This document shows, in pieces, positions 23,177-30,928 of a DNA stretch of 33,257 nt. Numbering within the stretch: position 1 is the stretch's first letter; every line of letters begins with the position of its first letter. Origin of the DNA: Streptomyces sp. H27-H5. GTDB lineage: Bacteria > Actinomycetota > Actinomycetes > Streptomycetales > Streptomycetaceae. The notes under the pieces were generated by a model. It searched no databases. It saw only the letters and a list, made by a program, of their open reading frames with translations, and was not told the origin of the DNA. The position numbers and the translations under genes were made by a program. The stretch lies in the NCBI RefSeq assembly GCF_026627505.1, contig NZ_JAPNLK010000052.1:35064-68320 (forward strand), given 5' to 3'.

Positions 23177-23349
23177 CAGAAATGCGCTGGCATGAATGCG
23201 GCACGGCGCGCGCGATATCGGGACGGGATTTACCGCACGCCGGAAATCCCGTGCCGAAACAAGCCCGCGATAATCGAGCGGGACGAAATCGGGCGGCGAC
23301 TTCGAGGTGCGGAAGCCTCCGTATATCGGTCCTTTGTATACGGGCTTTG
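23177..23349. other. AT-richer spacer with inverted repeats
   Basis: About 170 bases between the ptsH terminator and the GntR gene end are clearly richer in A/T than the flanks. Two perfect inverted repeats lie here: ACGGGATTT (23223-23231) with AAATCCCGT (23244-23252), and CCGTATA (23319-23325) with TATACGG (23337-23343). The first may terminate the gntR transcript; the second, with a GTATAC core, looks like an operator. No convincing gene is seen. Confidence 0.5.
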
Positions 23350-24015
23350 TTAATGCGGGCCGCTCGCCATGTTTACGGCAGGTTGCGAAGTCCTCACGCG
23401 CCGCCGGTGGGCCGCGGCCGCGCGCTCGGTGTGCAGGGCCGTCAGGGAGCGGGCCCGCTCGGCGTCGCCGCGCGCCACCGCGTCCACGATCGCGCCGTGC
23501 TCGGCCCAGGAGTCCACGGGGCGCATCGGGGCCTCCACCGAGAACATCCAGGCGATCTTGTGGCGCGTCTGCGTCAGCAGGGCGATCAGCCCGGGGCTCG
23601 CCGACGCCTGGGACAGCGTCTCGTGGAACCAGCCCCCCAGGGCCTGCAGATCCTCCCCTTGGCCCCTCCTGGCCCGCTCCTGGCCCAGCCTGACCAGTCC
23701 GCGCAGCACCTTCAGGTGCGCCTCGGTGCGTCGGCGGGCCGCCCGGGAGGCGGCGAGGGGCTCCAACAGCGTCCGCAGCTCCAGGAGGTCCGAGGCCTCC
23801 TGCTCGGTCGGCTCGGCCACGCAGGCCCCGGCATGCCGGCGGGTCGTGACGAAGCCCTCGGACTCCAGGGTGCGCAGGGCCTCGCGGACCGGGACGCGGG
23901 AAACCCCGTAGCGGCGGGCCAGTACTTCCTCGGTGAGGCGGCCGCCGGGTCCGAAGACCCCGGAGATGATGTCGTCGCGGATTGCTGTGCATACCGCGTG
24001 CGCAGGAATTCGCAA
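23350..24015 (-). CDS. GntR-family (FCD) transcriptional regulator
   Basis: A 221-residue DNA-binding regulator of the FadR/FCD branch. The N-terminal winged helix (about 5-70) reads IRDDIISGVFGPGGRLTEEV, then RYGVSRVPVREALRTLESEG, the GntR signature. The C-terminal all-helical FCD domain (about 75-205) has ELRTLLEPLAASRAARR and an AEHGAIVDAVARGDAERARS segment, with His residues that bind metal or carboxylate ligands in the family. A TTG start at 24015 is chosen because GGAGG lies exactly eight bases upstream and the N-terminus fits the family. No target operon is adjacent on its strand; ptsH and the M23 gene flank it. The ligand is unknown. Confidence 0.9.
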   Translation of the reverse strand: MRIPAHAVCTAIRDDIISGVFGPGGRLTEEVLARRYGVSRVPVREALRTLESEGFVTTRRHAGACVAEPTEQEASDLLELRTLLEPLAASRAARRRTEAHLKVLRGLVRLGQERARRGQGEDLQALGGWFHETLSQASASPGLIALLTQTRHKIAWMFSVEAPMRPVDSWAEHGAIVDAVARGDAERARSLTALHTERAAAAHRRRVRTSQPAVNMASGPH

Positions 24016-24091
24016 GACCGGACCTCCGCTTGATTTCGTGACCGTGCCGCGACTCTATTGCAACACACGATGATTTCCGAGGACGGCCCTG

Positions 24092-24104
24092 AATGTGAAA
24101 CATT
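24092..24104. promoter_or_regulatory. Inverted repeat AATGT-GAA-ACATT upstream of gntR
   Basis: A perfect 5-bp inverted repeat with a 3-bp spacer lies about 77-89 bases upstream of the TTG start of the GntR gene. It may be an autoregulatory operator. A TAGAGT -10-like element lies nearer the gene (about 24052-24057), without a convincing -35. Confidence 0.35.
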
Positions 24105-24118
24105 TCCCGCCAACGCGA

Positions 24119-24147
24119 AAGGCCCCGGCTCGATGAGCCGGGGCCTT
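24119..24147 (-). terminator. Terminator of M23 peptidase gene
   Basis: A perfect 13-bp stem (AAGGCCCCGGCTC with GAGCCGGGGCCTT) and 3-nt loop lies 22 bases past the M23 stop; on the minus strand it is followed by TTTCGCG. Confidence 0.85.
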
Positions 24148-24168
24148 CAGCGAAGAGGTGCGGAGCGA

Positions 24169-24969
24169 TCAGACGTTGACGTCGTGCGAGCGCAGGTACG
24201 CGATCGGGTCGATGTCCGAGCCGTACTGCGAGCCGGTGCGGGCCTCGAAGTGCAGGTGCGGGCCACTGGAGTTGCCGGTGGAGCCCGACAGGCCGATCTG
24301 CTGGCCCGGGGTGACCTGCTGGCCGACGGAGACGTCCAGCGAGGACATGTGCCCGTACTGGGTGTACGTGCCGTCGTTGTGCTTGATGACGACGTTGTTG
24401 CCGTACGCGCCGCCGTAGCCGGCCTCGACGATCGTGCCGGCGCCCACGGCGTGGACCGAGGTGCCGGAGGCCGCGTGGAAGTCGATGCCCGTGTGGCTGC
24501 CGGAGGACCACATGCCGCCGCCCGCGTGGTACTGCGTGCTGACGTAGGAGCCCTCGACGGGAGCGACGAACGTGTTGAGGCGCTTGCGCTCGGCCTCGCG
24601 GGCCGCACGCTCGGCGGCCTCGCGCTCGGCCTTCGCCTTGGCCTCGGCGAGACGCTTGGACTCGGCGGCGCGCTGCTTGGCGTCGGCCTCGGCCTGCGCC
24701 TTCGCGGCGGTGATGTCGGCGGCGCGCTGCTGGGACTCGGCCTGGGTCTCGATCTCGCCCTGGAGGTCCTCGGCGACGACGACGGCGTTGAGGCCGGTGT
24801 CCTCCACCGTGGAGGCGGCGGGCTCGCTCGCGGCGAACGCGGGGCCGGCCAGCGTGCCCACGACGCCGGTGGTGGCGAGGGCGGCTATACCGGCGTAGCC
24901 GGCGGTCTTGCGGCTCAAACGGCTCGAACCACGGTGCTTACCGGCGACACGACTGCTGCCAAACGCCAT
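24169..24969 (-). CDS. Secreted M23 (LytM) peptidase
   Basis: A probable cell-wall endopeptidase of 266 residues. The N-terminus is basic, then hydrophobic (YAGIAALATTGVVGTLAGPAFA), with likely signal peptidase cleavage after AFA (residue 46). A coiled coil rich in Ala, Glu, Lys and Arg (about 66-130) follows, then a LytM domain (about 135-262) with zinc ligands H159 and D163 (SHTGIDFH) and H240 (GPHLHFE), plus catalytic H207 and H238. All family residues are intact, so it should cut peptidoglycan cross-bridges. A c-di-AMP riboswitch precedes it and AAGGAAAGGA precedes the ATG. Such genes act in growth, spore germination and wall remodelling. Confidence 0.93.
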   Translation of the reverse strand: MAFGSSRVAGKHRGSSRLSRKTAGYAGIAALATTGVVGTLAGPAFAASEPAASTVEDTGLNAVVVAEDLQGEIETQAESQQRAADITAAKAQAEADAKQRAAESKRLAEAKAKAEREAAERAAREAERKRLNTFVAPVEGSYVSTQYHAGGGMWSSGSHTGIDFHAASGTSVHAVGAGTIVEAGYGGAYGNNVVIKHNDGTYTQYGHMSSLDVSVGQQVTPGQQIGLSGSTGNSSGPHLHFEARTGSQYGSDIDPIAYLRSHDVNV

Positions 24970-24994
24970 GAAGAGGTTGATCCTTTCCTTCCTT

Positions 24995-25140
24995 CTCGCC
25001 TACCGGGTTAGCTGACGGGTTCGGAGCAGGAAGGTCTCCTACGGGCCCCCTCTTGCGAGGCGGTCCGATTCACCCCAGGGACACATGTGGGTCCCCGGCT
25101 CCCCAGGCTCGCGCCTGACGGGGACTCGGCGATCGCTGTC
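24995..25140 (-). ncRNA. c-di-AMP riboswitch (ydaO/yuaA leader)
   Basis: On the minus strand the leader shows the conserved blocks of this class in order: GGGGAGCCGGGGACCCAC, then CCCTGGGGTGAATCGG, CCGTAGGAGACC, and near the 3' end CCGTCAGCTAACCCGGTAGG. These are the classic ydaO/yuaA elements, which bind cyclic di-AMP and usually turn expression off. The riboswitch ends about 25 bases before the M23 start, and this gene context is typical for Streptomyces. Boundaries are approximate. Confidence 0.92.
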
Positions 25141-25185
25141 CGGTGCCGCGGGTGCGGCGGGCACAACTGACGAACAGCACGGCCG

Positions 25186-25215
25186 ACGCTAGGCGGATCT
25201 TCAGTCAATCGCCAA
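25186..25215 (-). promoter_or_regulatory. Putative promoter of the riboswitch-M23 transcript
   Basis: On the minus strand TTGGCG (25215-25210) and TAGCGT (25191-25186) are separated by 18 bases, close to the vegetative streptomycete consensus. Transcription would start near 25178, about 40 bases before the riboswitch core. Confidence 0.5.
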
Positions 25216-25278
25216 ACAGGTGCGCGCTTTTGTTACCTACGCCACACCACATACAAGCAACCACACCACTAAATGGAC

Positions 25279-25314
25279 AAAAGGGGCCCCGGCGGCAATT
25301 CGCCAGGGCCCCTT
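25279..25314 (-). terminator. Terminator of M16 peptidase operon
   Basis: AAGGGGCCC (281-289 of 25 kb) pairs with GGGCCCCTT (306-314), and GGCG with CGCC around a GCAATT loop. On the minus strand TTTTGTCC follows. It lies about 10 bases past the stop of the second M16 gene. Confidence 0.85.
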
Positions 25315-25324
25315 CGATTTCAGG

Positions 25325-26716
25325 TCAGTTGCCGACCACGCTCACGTCACCGATCCCCAGCGCCCGCACGGGCTCCGCGATCTGCGACGCGTCGCCCACC
25401 AGGATCGTGACCAGCCGGTCCACGGGGAAGGCGTTGACCACGGCCGAGGTCGCCTCCACCGTGCCCGTCGCGGCGAGTTGGGCGTAGAGCCGGGCCTGGT
25501 AGTCGTCCGGCAGCTCCTGCTCCACCTGGTCGGCGAGGGTGCCCGCGACCGAGGCGGCCGTCTCGAACTTCAGCGGGGCCACGCCCACCAAGTTCTGTAC
25601 CGCCACGTCCCGTTCGGCGTCGGTCAGACCGCCCTCCGCGAGGGTGCGCAGCACCGTCCAGAGGTCCTCCAGCGCCGGGCCGGTGTTCGGGGTGTCCACC
25701 GAGCCGCTGATGGCCAGCATCGACGCGCCCTTGCCGTCCGCGGTGGAACGCAGCACCTGCCCGAAGGCGCGCACGCCGTACGTGTACCCCTTCTCCTCGC
25801 GCAGCACCTTGTCCAGGCGCGAGGTGAGGGTGCCGCCGAGGCAGTACGTGCCGAGCACCTGGGCCGCCCAGACGCGGTCGTGACGGTCCGCGCCGATCCG
25901 GCCGATGAGGAGCTGCGTCTGGACCGCTCCGGGGCGGTCCACGATGACCACGCGGCCCGTGTCGTCGGCCGTCACCGGCGGCACCGGGAGCGGATCGGCG
26001 GAATTGCCGGTCCAGGCGCCCAGGGTGTCCGCCAGGACGGCGTCCAGGTCGATCCCGGTCAGGTCGCCGACGACCACCGCGGTGGCGGTCGCGGGGCGCA
26101 CGTGGGCCTCGTAGAAGGCGCGCACGGCACCGGAGTCGATGCGGGCGACCGTCTCCTCGGTGCCCTGGCGGGGCCGGGAGATCCGCAGGTCGGCCGGGAA
26201 CAGCTCCTTGGAGAGCTGCTTGGCGGCGCGGCGCTGCGGGTTGGCCGACTCGTGCGGGATCTCGTCGAGGCGGTTGCGCACCAGCCGGTCGATCTCGCTG
26301 TCCGCGAAGGCCGGGGCGCGCAGCGCCTCGGCGAGCAGGCCGAGCGCCTTCGCCAGGCGGGAGGCGGGAACCTCCAGCGAGACCCGCAGGCCCGGGTGGT
26401 CGGCGTGCGCGTCGAGGGTCGCGCCGCAGCGCTCCAGCTCCGCCGCGAACTCCTCGGCGGAGTGCTTGTCGGTGCCCTCGGACAGGGCGCGGGCCATGAT
26501 GGTGGCCACCCCGTCCAGCCCCTCGGGCTCCGCGTCGAGCGGCGCGGCGAGGTTGATCTCGACGGCGACGACCTGCTGGCCCGGACGGTGGCAGCGCAGC
26601 AGGGTCAGCCCGTTGGAGAGCGCACCGCGCTCGGGGGCCGGGAAGGCCCACGGCCGGGCCTCGCCGGCCTCCGGCCGCGGGTGGAAGGTCATCGTGACGG
26701 CTGCGGTGTCGCTCAC
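25325..26716 (-). CDS. M16 peptidase-like protein, no zinc motif
   Basis: A 463-residue member of the M16 (pitrilysin) family lacking the HxxEH zinc site: where the motif would be, the sequence reads EGLDGVATIMARALSEGTD. It keeps the fold, including RLVRNRLDEIPHESANPQR and the C-terminal substrate-contact region GGTLTSRLDKVLREEKGYTYG with the conserved Arg and Tyr. Such proteins pair with an active M16 partner as the non-catalytic half of a heterodimer. The GTG start overlaps the upstream M16 stop (GTGA), so the two are translationally coupled, which supports a two-subunit enzyme. Probably cytoplasmic. Confidence 0.9.
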   Translation of the reverse strand: MSDTAAVTMTFHPRPEAGEARPWAFPAPERGALSNGLTLLRCHRPGQQVVAVEINLAAPLDAEPEGLDGVATIMARALSEGTDKHSAEEFAAELERCGATLDAHADHPGLRVSLEVPASRLAKALGLLAEALRAPAFADSEIDRLVRNRLDEIPHESANPQRRAAKQLSKELFPADLRISRPRQGTEETVARIDSGAVRAFYEAHVRPATATAVVVGDLTGIDLDAVLADTLGAWTGNSADPLPVPPVTADDTGRVVIVDRPGAVQTQLLIGRIGADRHDRVWAAQVLGTYCLGGTLTSRLDKVLREEKGYTYGVRAFGQVLRSTADGKGASMLAISGSVDTPNTGPALEDLWTVLRTLAEGGLTDAERDVAVQNLVGVAPLKFETAASVAGTLADQVEQELPDDYQARLYAQLAATGTVEATSAVVNAFPVDRLVTILVGDASQIAEPVRALGIGDVSVVGN

Positions 26717-28062
26717 TGCTCCGCCCCTTCGTTCTCGTCGTTCTCGTCGGACTCGTCGGCCGGCAGGGGCTCGTACACGAGCACCGCGCGGTTGTCCGGG
26801 CGCAGTCGGGCGGCGGCCACGGCCTGCACCTCCTCGGCGGTGACGTCCAGGACGCGGCCGACGGCGGTCAGGGCGAGCTGCGGGTCGCCGAACAGGACCG
26901 CGAAGCGGCACAGTTCGTCGGCGCGGCCGGCGACCGTGCTCAGCCGGTCCAGCCACTCCCGTTCCAGCTGGGCCTGGGCGCGTTCCATCTCCTCGGCGGT
27001 GGGGCCCTCGGCGGCGAACCGCGCGAGTTCCTCGTCCACGGCCGCCTCGATGGCGGGCACCTCGACCCCGCTGGAGGTCTTGACGTCCAGCCAGCCGAGC
27101 GACGGCGCGCCCGCCAGGCGCAGCATGCCGAATCCGGCGGCCACGGCGCTCTGGTCGCGGCGGACCAGGCGGTTGTGCAGCCGCGAGGACTCGCCGCCGC
27201 CGAGGACGGTCAGCGCCACGTCGGCGGCGTCGCACTCGCGGGTGCCGTCGTGCGGCAGCCGGTAGGCGGCCATCAACGCGCGGGCCGGGACCTCCTCGAC
27301 GATCTCCTCGCGCAGCTGGCCGCCCATGACCTCGGGCAGCGAGCCGTCGCGCGGCGGCTGCTTGCCGTCGTGCGAGGGGATGGAGCCGAAGTACTTCTCG
27401 ACCCAGGCGAGCGCCTGCTCGGGGTCGATGTCACCGACGACCGAGAGCACCGCGTTGTTGGGCGCGTAGTACGTGCGGAAGAAGTGGCGCGCGTCCTCCA
27501 GGGAGGCGGCGTCCAGGTCGACCATGGAGCCGATCGGGGTGTGGTGGTACGGGTGTCCCTCGGGGTACGCGAGGGCGGTGAGCCGCTCGAACGCGGTGCC
27601 GTACGGCACGTTGTCGTACCGCTGGCGGCGCTCGTTCTTGACGACGTCGCGCTGGTTCTCCATGGACTCGTCGTCCAGGGCGGCCAGCAGCGAACCCATG
27701 CGGTCCGCCTCCAGCCAGAGGGCGAGCTCCAGCTGGTGGGCCGGCATCGTCTCGAAGTAGTTGGTGCGCTCGAAGCTGGTGGTGCCGTTCAGCGAACCGC
27801 CGGCGCCCTGGACGAGCTCGAAGTGCCCGGTGCCGGGTACGCTCGCGGACCCCTGGAACATCAGGTGCTCGAAGAGGTGAGCCAGACCGGTCCGGCCCTT
27901 GACCTCGTGGCGCGAGCCGACGTCGTACCAGAGGCAGACCGCGGCGACCGGGGTCAGGTGATCCTCGGAGAGCACCACGCGCAGGCCGTTGGCCAGCCGG
28001 TGCTCGGTCGCTGTCAGGCCGCCGGAGCCGGCCTGGGCTGTGGCCGTGTGACCCATGGGCAT
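26713..28062 (-). CDS. M16 zinc peptidase, catalytic subunit
   Basis: A 449-residue metallopeptidase of family M16. The inverted zinc motif HLFEH (H62, E65, H66) is intact, and the third ligand is the Glu in VVKNERRQRYDN (about E144). The typical VPYGTAFERLTALAYPEGHPY segment is present. No signal peptide, so it should act inside the cell on short peptides. The C-terminus is acidic (DESDENDENEGAEQ). AAGGGA lies before the ATG at 28062. It is the first of two coupled M16 genes; the second lacks the zinc motif, as in bacterial M16B heterodimers. The 242-bp gap to the divergent parC holds both promoters, which I cannot place with certainty. Confidence 0.93.
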   Translation of the reverse strand: MPMGHTATAQAGSGGLTATEHRLANGLRVVLSEDHLTPVAAVCLWYDVGSRHEVKGRTGLAHLFEHLMFQGSASVPGTGHFELVQGAGGSLNGTTSFERTNYFETMPAHQLELALWLEADRMGSLLAALDDESMENQRDVVKNERRQRYDNVPYGTAFERLTALAYPEGHPYHHTPIGSMVDLDAASLEDARHFFRTYYAPNNAVLSVVGDIDPEQALAWVEKYFGSIPSHDGKQPPRDGSLPEVMGGQLREEIVEEVPARALMAAYRLPHDGTRECDAADVALTVLGGGESSRLHNRLVRRDQSAVAAGFGMLRLAGAPSLGWLDVKTSSGVEVPAIEAAVDEELARFAAEGPTAEEMERAQAQLEREWLDRLSTVAGRADELCRFAVLFGDPQLALTAVGRVLDVTAEEVQAVAAARLRPDNRAVLVYEPLPADESDENDENEGAEQ

Positions 28063-28304
28063 GTGGTCCCTTCGATCGCGATGCAGAGATTTCTGTCAGA
28101 CCTGCCACTGTATGCAAGCGCGTCGACCACCGGAGAAGTTCCCGGGTTCACTCCTGGGTCGGAGTCGGCGTTGTCGGTGCCTCGGGACACAATGGTCCGC
28201 GTCACCACTGTCCGGAAGGCCGACCCAGCCTTGCGGCCACAGCCCGTCAGTCCCCGTCAGACCCCGAGTACACCCCCCTTTCATGGTTAAGGAGCCGCGC
28301 AGCG

Positions 28305-30761
28305 ATGGCCCGCCGCAGCACGAAGACCCCGCCGCCGGAGGATTTCGAGGAGAAGATCCTCGACATCGACGTCGTCGACGAAATGCAGGGCTCCTTCCTC
28401 GAGTACGCGTACTCGGTGATCTACTCCCGTGCCCTGCCCGACGCCCGTGACGGCATGAAGCCGGTGCACCGGCGCATCGTCTACCAGATGAACGAGATGG
28501 GCCTGCGCCCCGACCGCGGCTACGTGAAGTGCGCGCGCGTCGTCGGCGAGGTGATGGGCAAGCTCCACCCCCACGGTGACGCGTCGATCTACGACGCCCT
28601 GGTGCGCATGGCCCAACCCTTCTCGATGCGGCTGCCGCTGGTCGACGGCCACGGCAACTTCGGTTCGCTCGGCAACGACGACCCGCCGGCCGCGATGCGT
28701 TACACCGAGTCGAGGATGGCCGACGCCGCCTCACTGATGACGGACGGCATCGACGAGAACACCGTCGACTTCGCCGCGAACTACGACGGCCAGGAGCGCG
28801 AGCCGGTCGTCCTGCCGGCCGCGTACCCCAACCTGCTCGTCAACGGCGCCTCCGGGATCGCCGTCGGCATGGCCACCAACATGGCCCCGCACAACCTCGG
28901 CGAGGTCATCGCGGCCGCCCGTCACCTGATCCGGTACCCGGAGGCGGACCTGGAGGCGCTGATGCGCTTCGTGCCGGGTCCCGACCTGCCGACCGGCGGG
29001 CGCATCGTGGGACTCGCCGGCATCAAGGACGCCTACGAGAACGGTCGAGGCACCTTCAAGATCCGCGCGACCGTCGCCGTGGAGGACGTGACCCCGCGCC
29101 GCAAGGGCCTGGTCGTCACCGAACTGCCCTTCACGGTCGGCCCCGAGAAGGTCATCGCGAAGATCAAGGACCTGGTCGGTTCCAAGAAGCTCCAGGGCAT
29201 CGCGGACGTCAAGGACCTCACCGACCGCTCGCACGGCCTGCGCCTGGTCATCGAGATCAAGAACGGCTTCCACCCGGAGGCCGTCCTGGAGCAGCTCTAC
29301 AAGCTGACGCCGATGGAGGAGTCCTTCGGCATCAACAACGTGGCGCTGGTCGACGGCCAGCCGCTGACGCTGGGCCTCAAGGAGCTGCTGGAGGTCTACC
29401 TCGACCACCGCTTCGAGGTCGTCCGGCGGCGCAGCGAGTTCCGGCGCGGCAAGCGGCGCGACCGACTGCACCTGGTCGAGGGGCTCCTCGTGGCGCTCCT
29501 CGACATCGACGAGGTCATCCGCCTCATCCGGGACAGCGACAACTCCGCGCAGGCCAAGGAACGCCTGATCGAGCACTTCTCCCTCAGCGAGATCCAGACC
29601 CAGTACATCCTGGACACCCCGCTGCGCCGGCTCACCCGCTTCGACCGGATCGAGCTGGAGTCCGAGCGCGACCGGCTGGCCGGCGAGATCGACGAGCTGA
29701 CCGGGATCCTGGAATCCGACAACGAGCTGCGCAAGCTCGTCTCCTCGGAGCTGGCGGCGGTGGCGAAAAAGTTCGGCACCGAGCGCCGGACGGTGCTGCT
29801 GGAGTCGGCGGGCACGGCCATCGCGGCGGTTCCGCTGGAGGTCGCGGACGACCCGTGCCGGGTCCTGCTGTCGTCCACGGGTCTGGTGGCCCGTACGGCG
29901 AACGCCGAGCCGCTGCCCGAGGAGGAGGGCGGGTCCCGTGCGAAGCACGACCTGATCCTCTCGCAGGTGGCCGCGACCGCCCGCGCCGACGTGGGTGTCG
30001 TCACCTCGTACGGTCGTCTGCTGAGGCTGTCGGTGATCGACCTGCCGCAGTTGCCGGACACCCACTCCGCGCCGAACCTGGCGGGAGGCGCGCCCGTCAC
30101 GGAGTTCCTGACCGGGCTGGAGGCGGACGAGACGGTGGTCTGCCTGCTCTCGCTGGACGAGTCCTCCCAGGGCCTGGCCCTGGGGACCGAGCAGGGCGTG
30201 GTCAAGCGCGTCGTGCCGGACTATCCGGCGAACAAGGACGAGCTGGAGGTCATCACCCTCAAGGAGGGCGACCGGATCGTCGGAGCGGTCGAGTTGCGCA
30301 CGGGCGAGGAGGACCTGGTCTTCATCACCGACGACGCCCAACTGTTGCGCTACCCCGCGGCCCAGGTGCGCCCCCAGGGCCGCCCGGCGGGCGGCATGGC
30401 GGGCATCAAGCTCGCCGACAACGCCAAGGTGATCCACTTCTCGGCCGTGGACCCGGGCCGGGACGCCATGGTGTTCACGGTCGCCGGCTCGCACGGCACG
30501 CTGGACGACTCGCTGCTGTCGGCGAAGCTGACCCCCTTCGACCAGTACCCGCGCAAGGGACGGGCCACCGGCGGCGTGCGCTGCCAGCGGTTCCTGAAGG
30601 GCGAGGACGTGTTGGTGCTCGCGTGGGCCGGGGGCGCCCCGGTCCGGGCGTCCTCCAAGAACGGGGTACCGGCGGCGCTGCCGGCCGTCGACCCGCGCCG
30701 TGACGGGTCGGGCACGGCGTTGCCCGCTCCCGTCGGGGCACTGGCGGGCGGCGCCCTGTAA
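28305..30761 (+). CDS. parC: DNA topoisomerase IV subunit A
   Basis: The DNA-cutting subunit of a type IIA topoisomerase, 818 residues; the partner ParE is not in the window. It decatenates chromosomes. The winged-helix domain holds the catalytic Tyr133 in AAMRYTES, and the quinolone-determining region reads HPHGDASIYDALVRM (88-102). A tower and coiled-coil domain follow, and the C-terminal domain (about 510 on) has weak beta-pinwheel repeats. There is no clear GyrA box (QRRGGKG), which favours topoisomerase IV over gyrase. Ala93 stands where many GyrA/ParC have Ser. AAGGAG lies ten bases before the ATG. A strong hairpin follows the gene. Confidence 0.9.
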   Translation: MARRSTKTPPPEDFEEKILDIDVVDEMQGSFLEYAYSVIYSRALPDARDGMKPVHRRIVYQMNEMGLRPDRGYVKCARVVGEVMGKLHPHGDASIYDALVRMAQPFSMRLPLVDGHGNFGSLGNDDPPAAMRYTESRMADAASLMTDGIDENTVDFAANYDGQEREPVVLPAAYPNLLVNGASGIAVGMATNMAPHNLGEVIAAARHLIRYPEADLEALMRFVPGPDLPTGGRIVGLAGIKDAYENGRGTFKIRATVAVEDVTPRRKGLVVTELPFTVGPEKVIAKIKDLVGSKKLQGIADVKDLTDRSHGLRLVIEIKNGFHPEAVLEQLYKLTPMEESFGINNVALVDGQPLTLGLKELLEVYLDHRFEVVRRRSEFRRGKRRDRLHLVEGLLVALLDIDEVIRLIRDSDNSAQAKERLIEHFSLSEIQTQYILDTPLRRLTRFDRIELESERDRLAGEIDELTGILESDNELRKLVSSELAAVAKKFGTERRTVLLESAGTAIAAVPLEVADDPCRVLLSSTGLVARTANAEPLPEEEGGSRAKHDLILSQVAATARADVGVVTSYGRLLRLSVIDLPQLPDTHSAPNLAGGAPVTEFLTGLEADETVVCLLSLDESSQGLALGTEQGVVKRVVPDYPANKDELEVITLKEGDRIVGAVELRTGEEDLVFITDDAQLLRYPAAQVRPQGRPAGGMAGIKLADNAKVIHFSAVDPGRDAMVFTVAGSHGTLDDSLLSAKLTPFDQYPRKGRATGGVRCQRFLKGEDVLVLAWAGGAPVRASSKNGVPAALPAVDPRRDGSGTALPAPVGALAGGAL

Positions 30762-30834
30762 CGGGACACACCGTGCGGGGGCGCCCTGTGGGGCGACGCC
30801 TCGCGACGTGCGGCGACTGACGTGTCAGATGCCG

Positions 30835-30892
30835 GGGCGTGCGGGGTGCGGGGTCTTCGGACCGCGCACCCCGCACGCCCATTAGTGTTTTC
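30835..30892 (+). terminator. parC terminator
   Basis: GGGCGTGCGGGGTGCG (30835-30850) pairs with CGCACCCCGCACGCCC (30865-30880), a perfect 16-bp stem, followed by ATTAGTGTTTTC. The AT-rich tail with TTGATACATAT may also serve the next gene's promoter. Confidence 0.9.
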
Positions 30893-30928
30893 TTGATACA
30901 TATCGGTGGGGGCGGGAGAGCGGATCTG

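Noticed and set aside
22952..24511. Minus-strand open frame covering the AT-richer spacer and the GntR gene
   Set aside because: It is out of frame with the GntR gene, and its spacer part has no protein-like composition.
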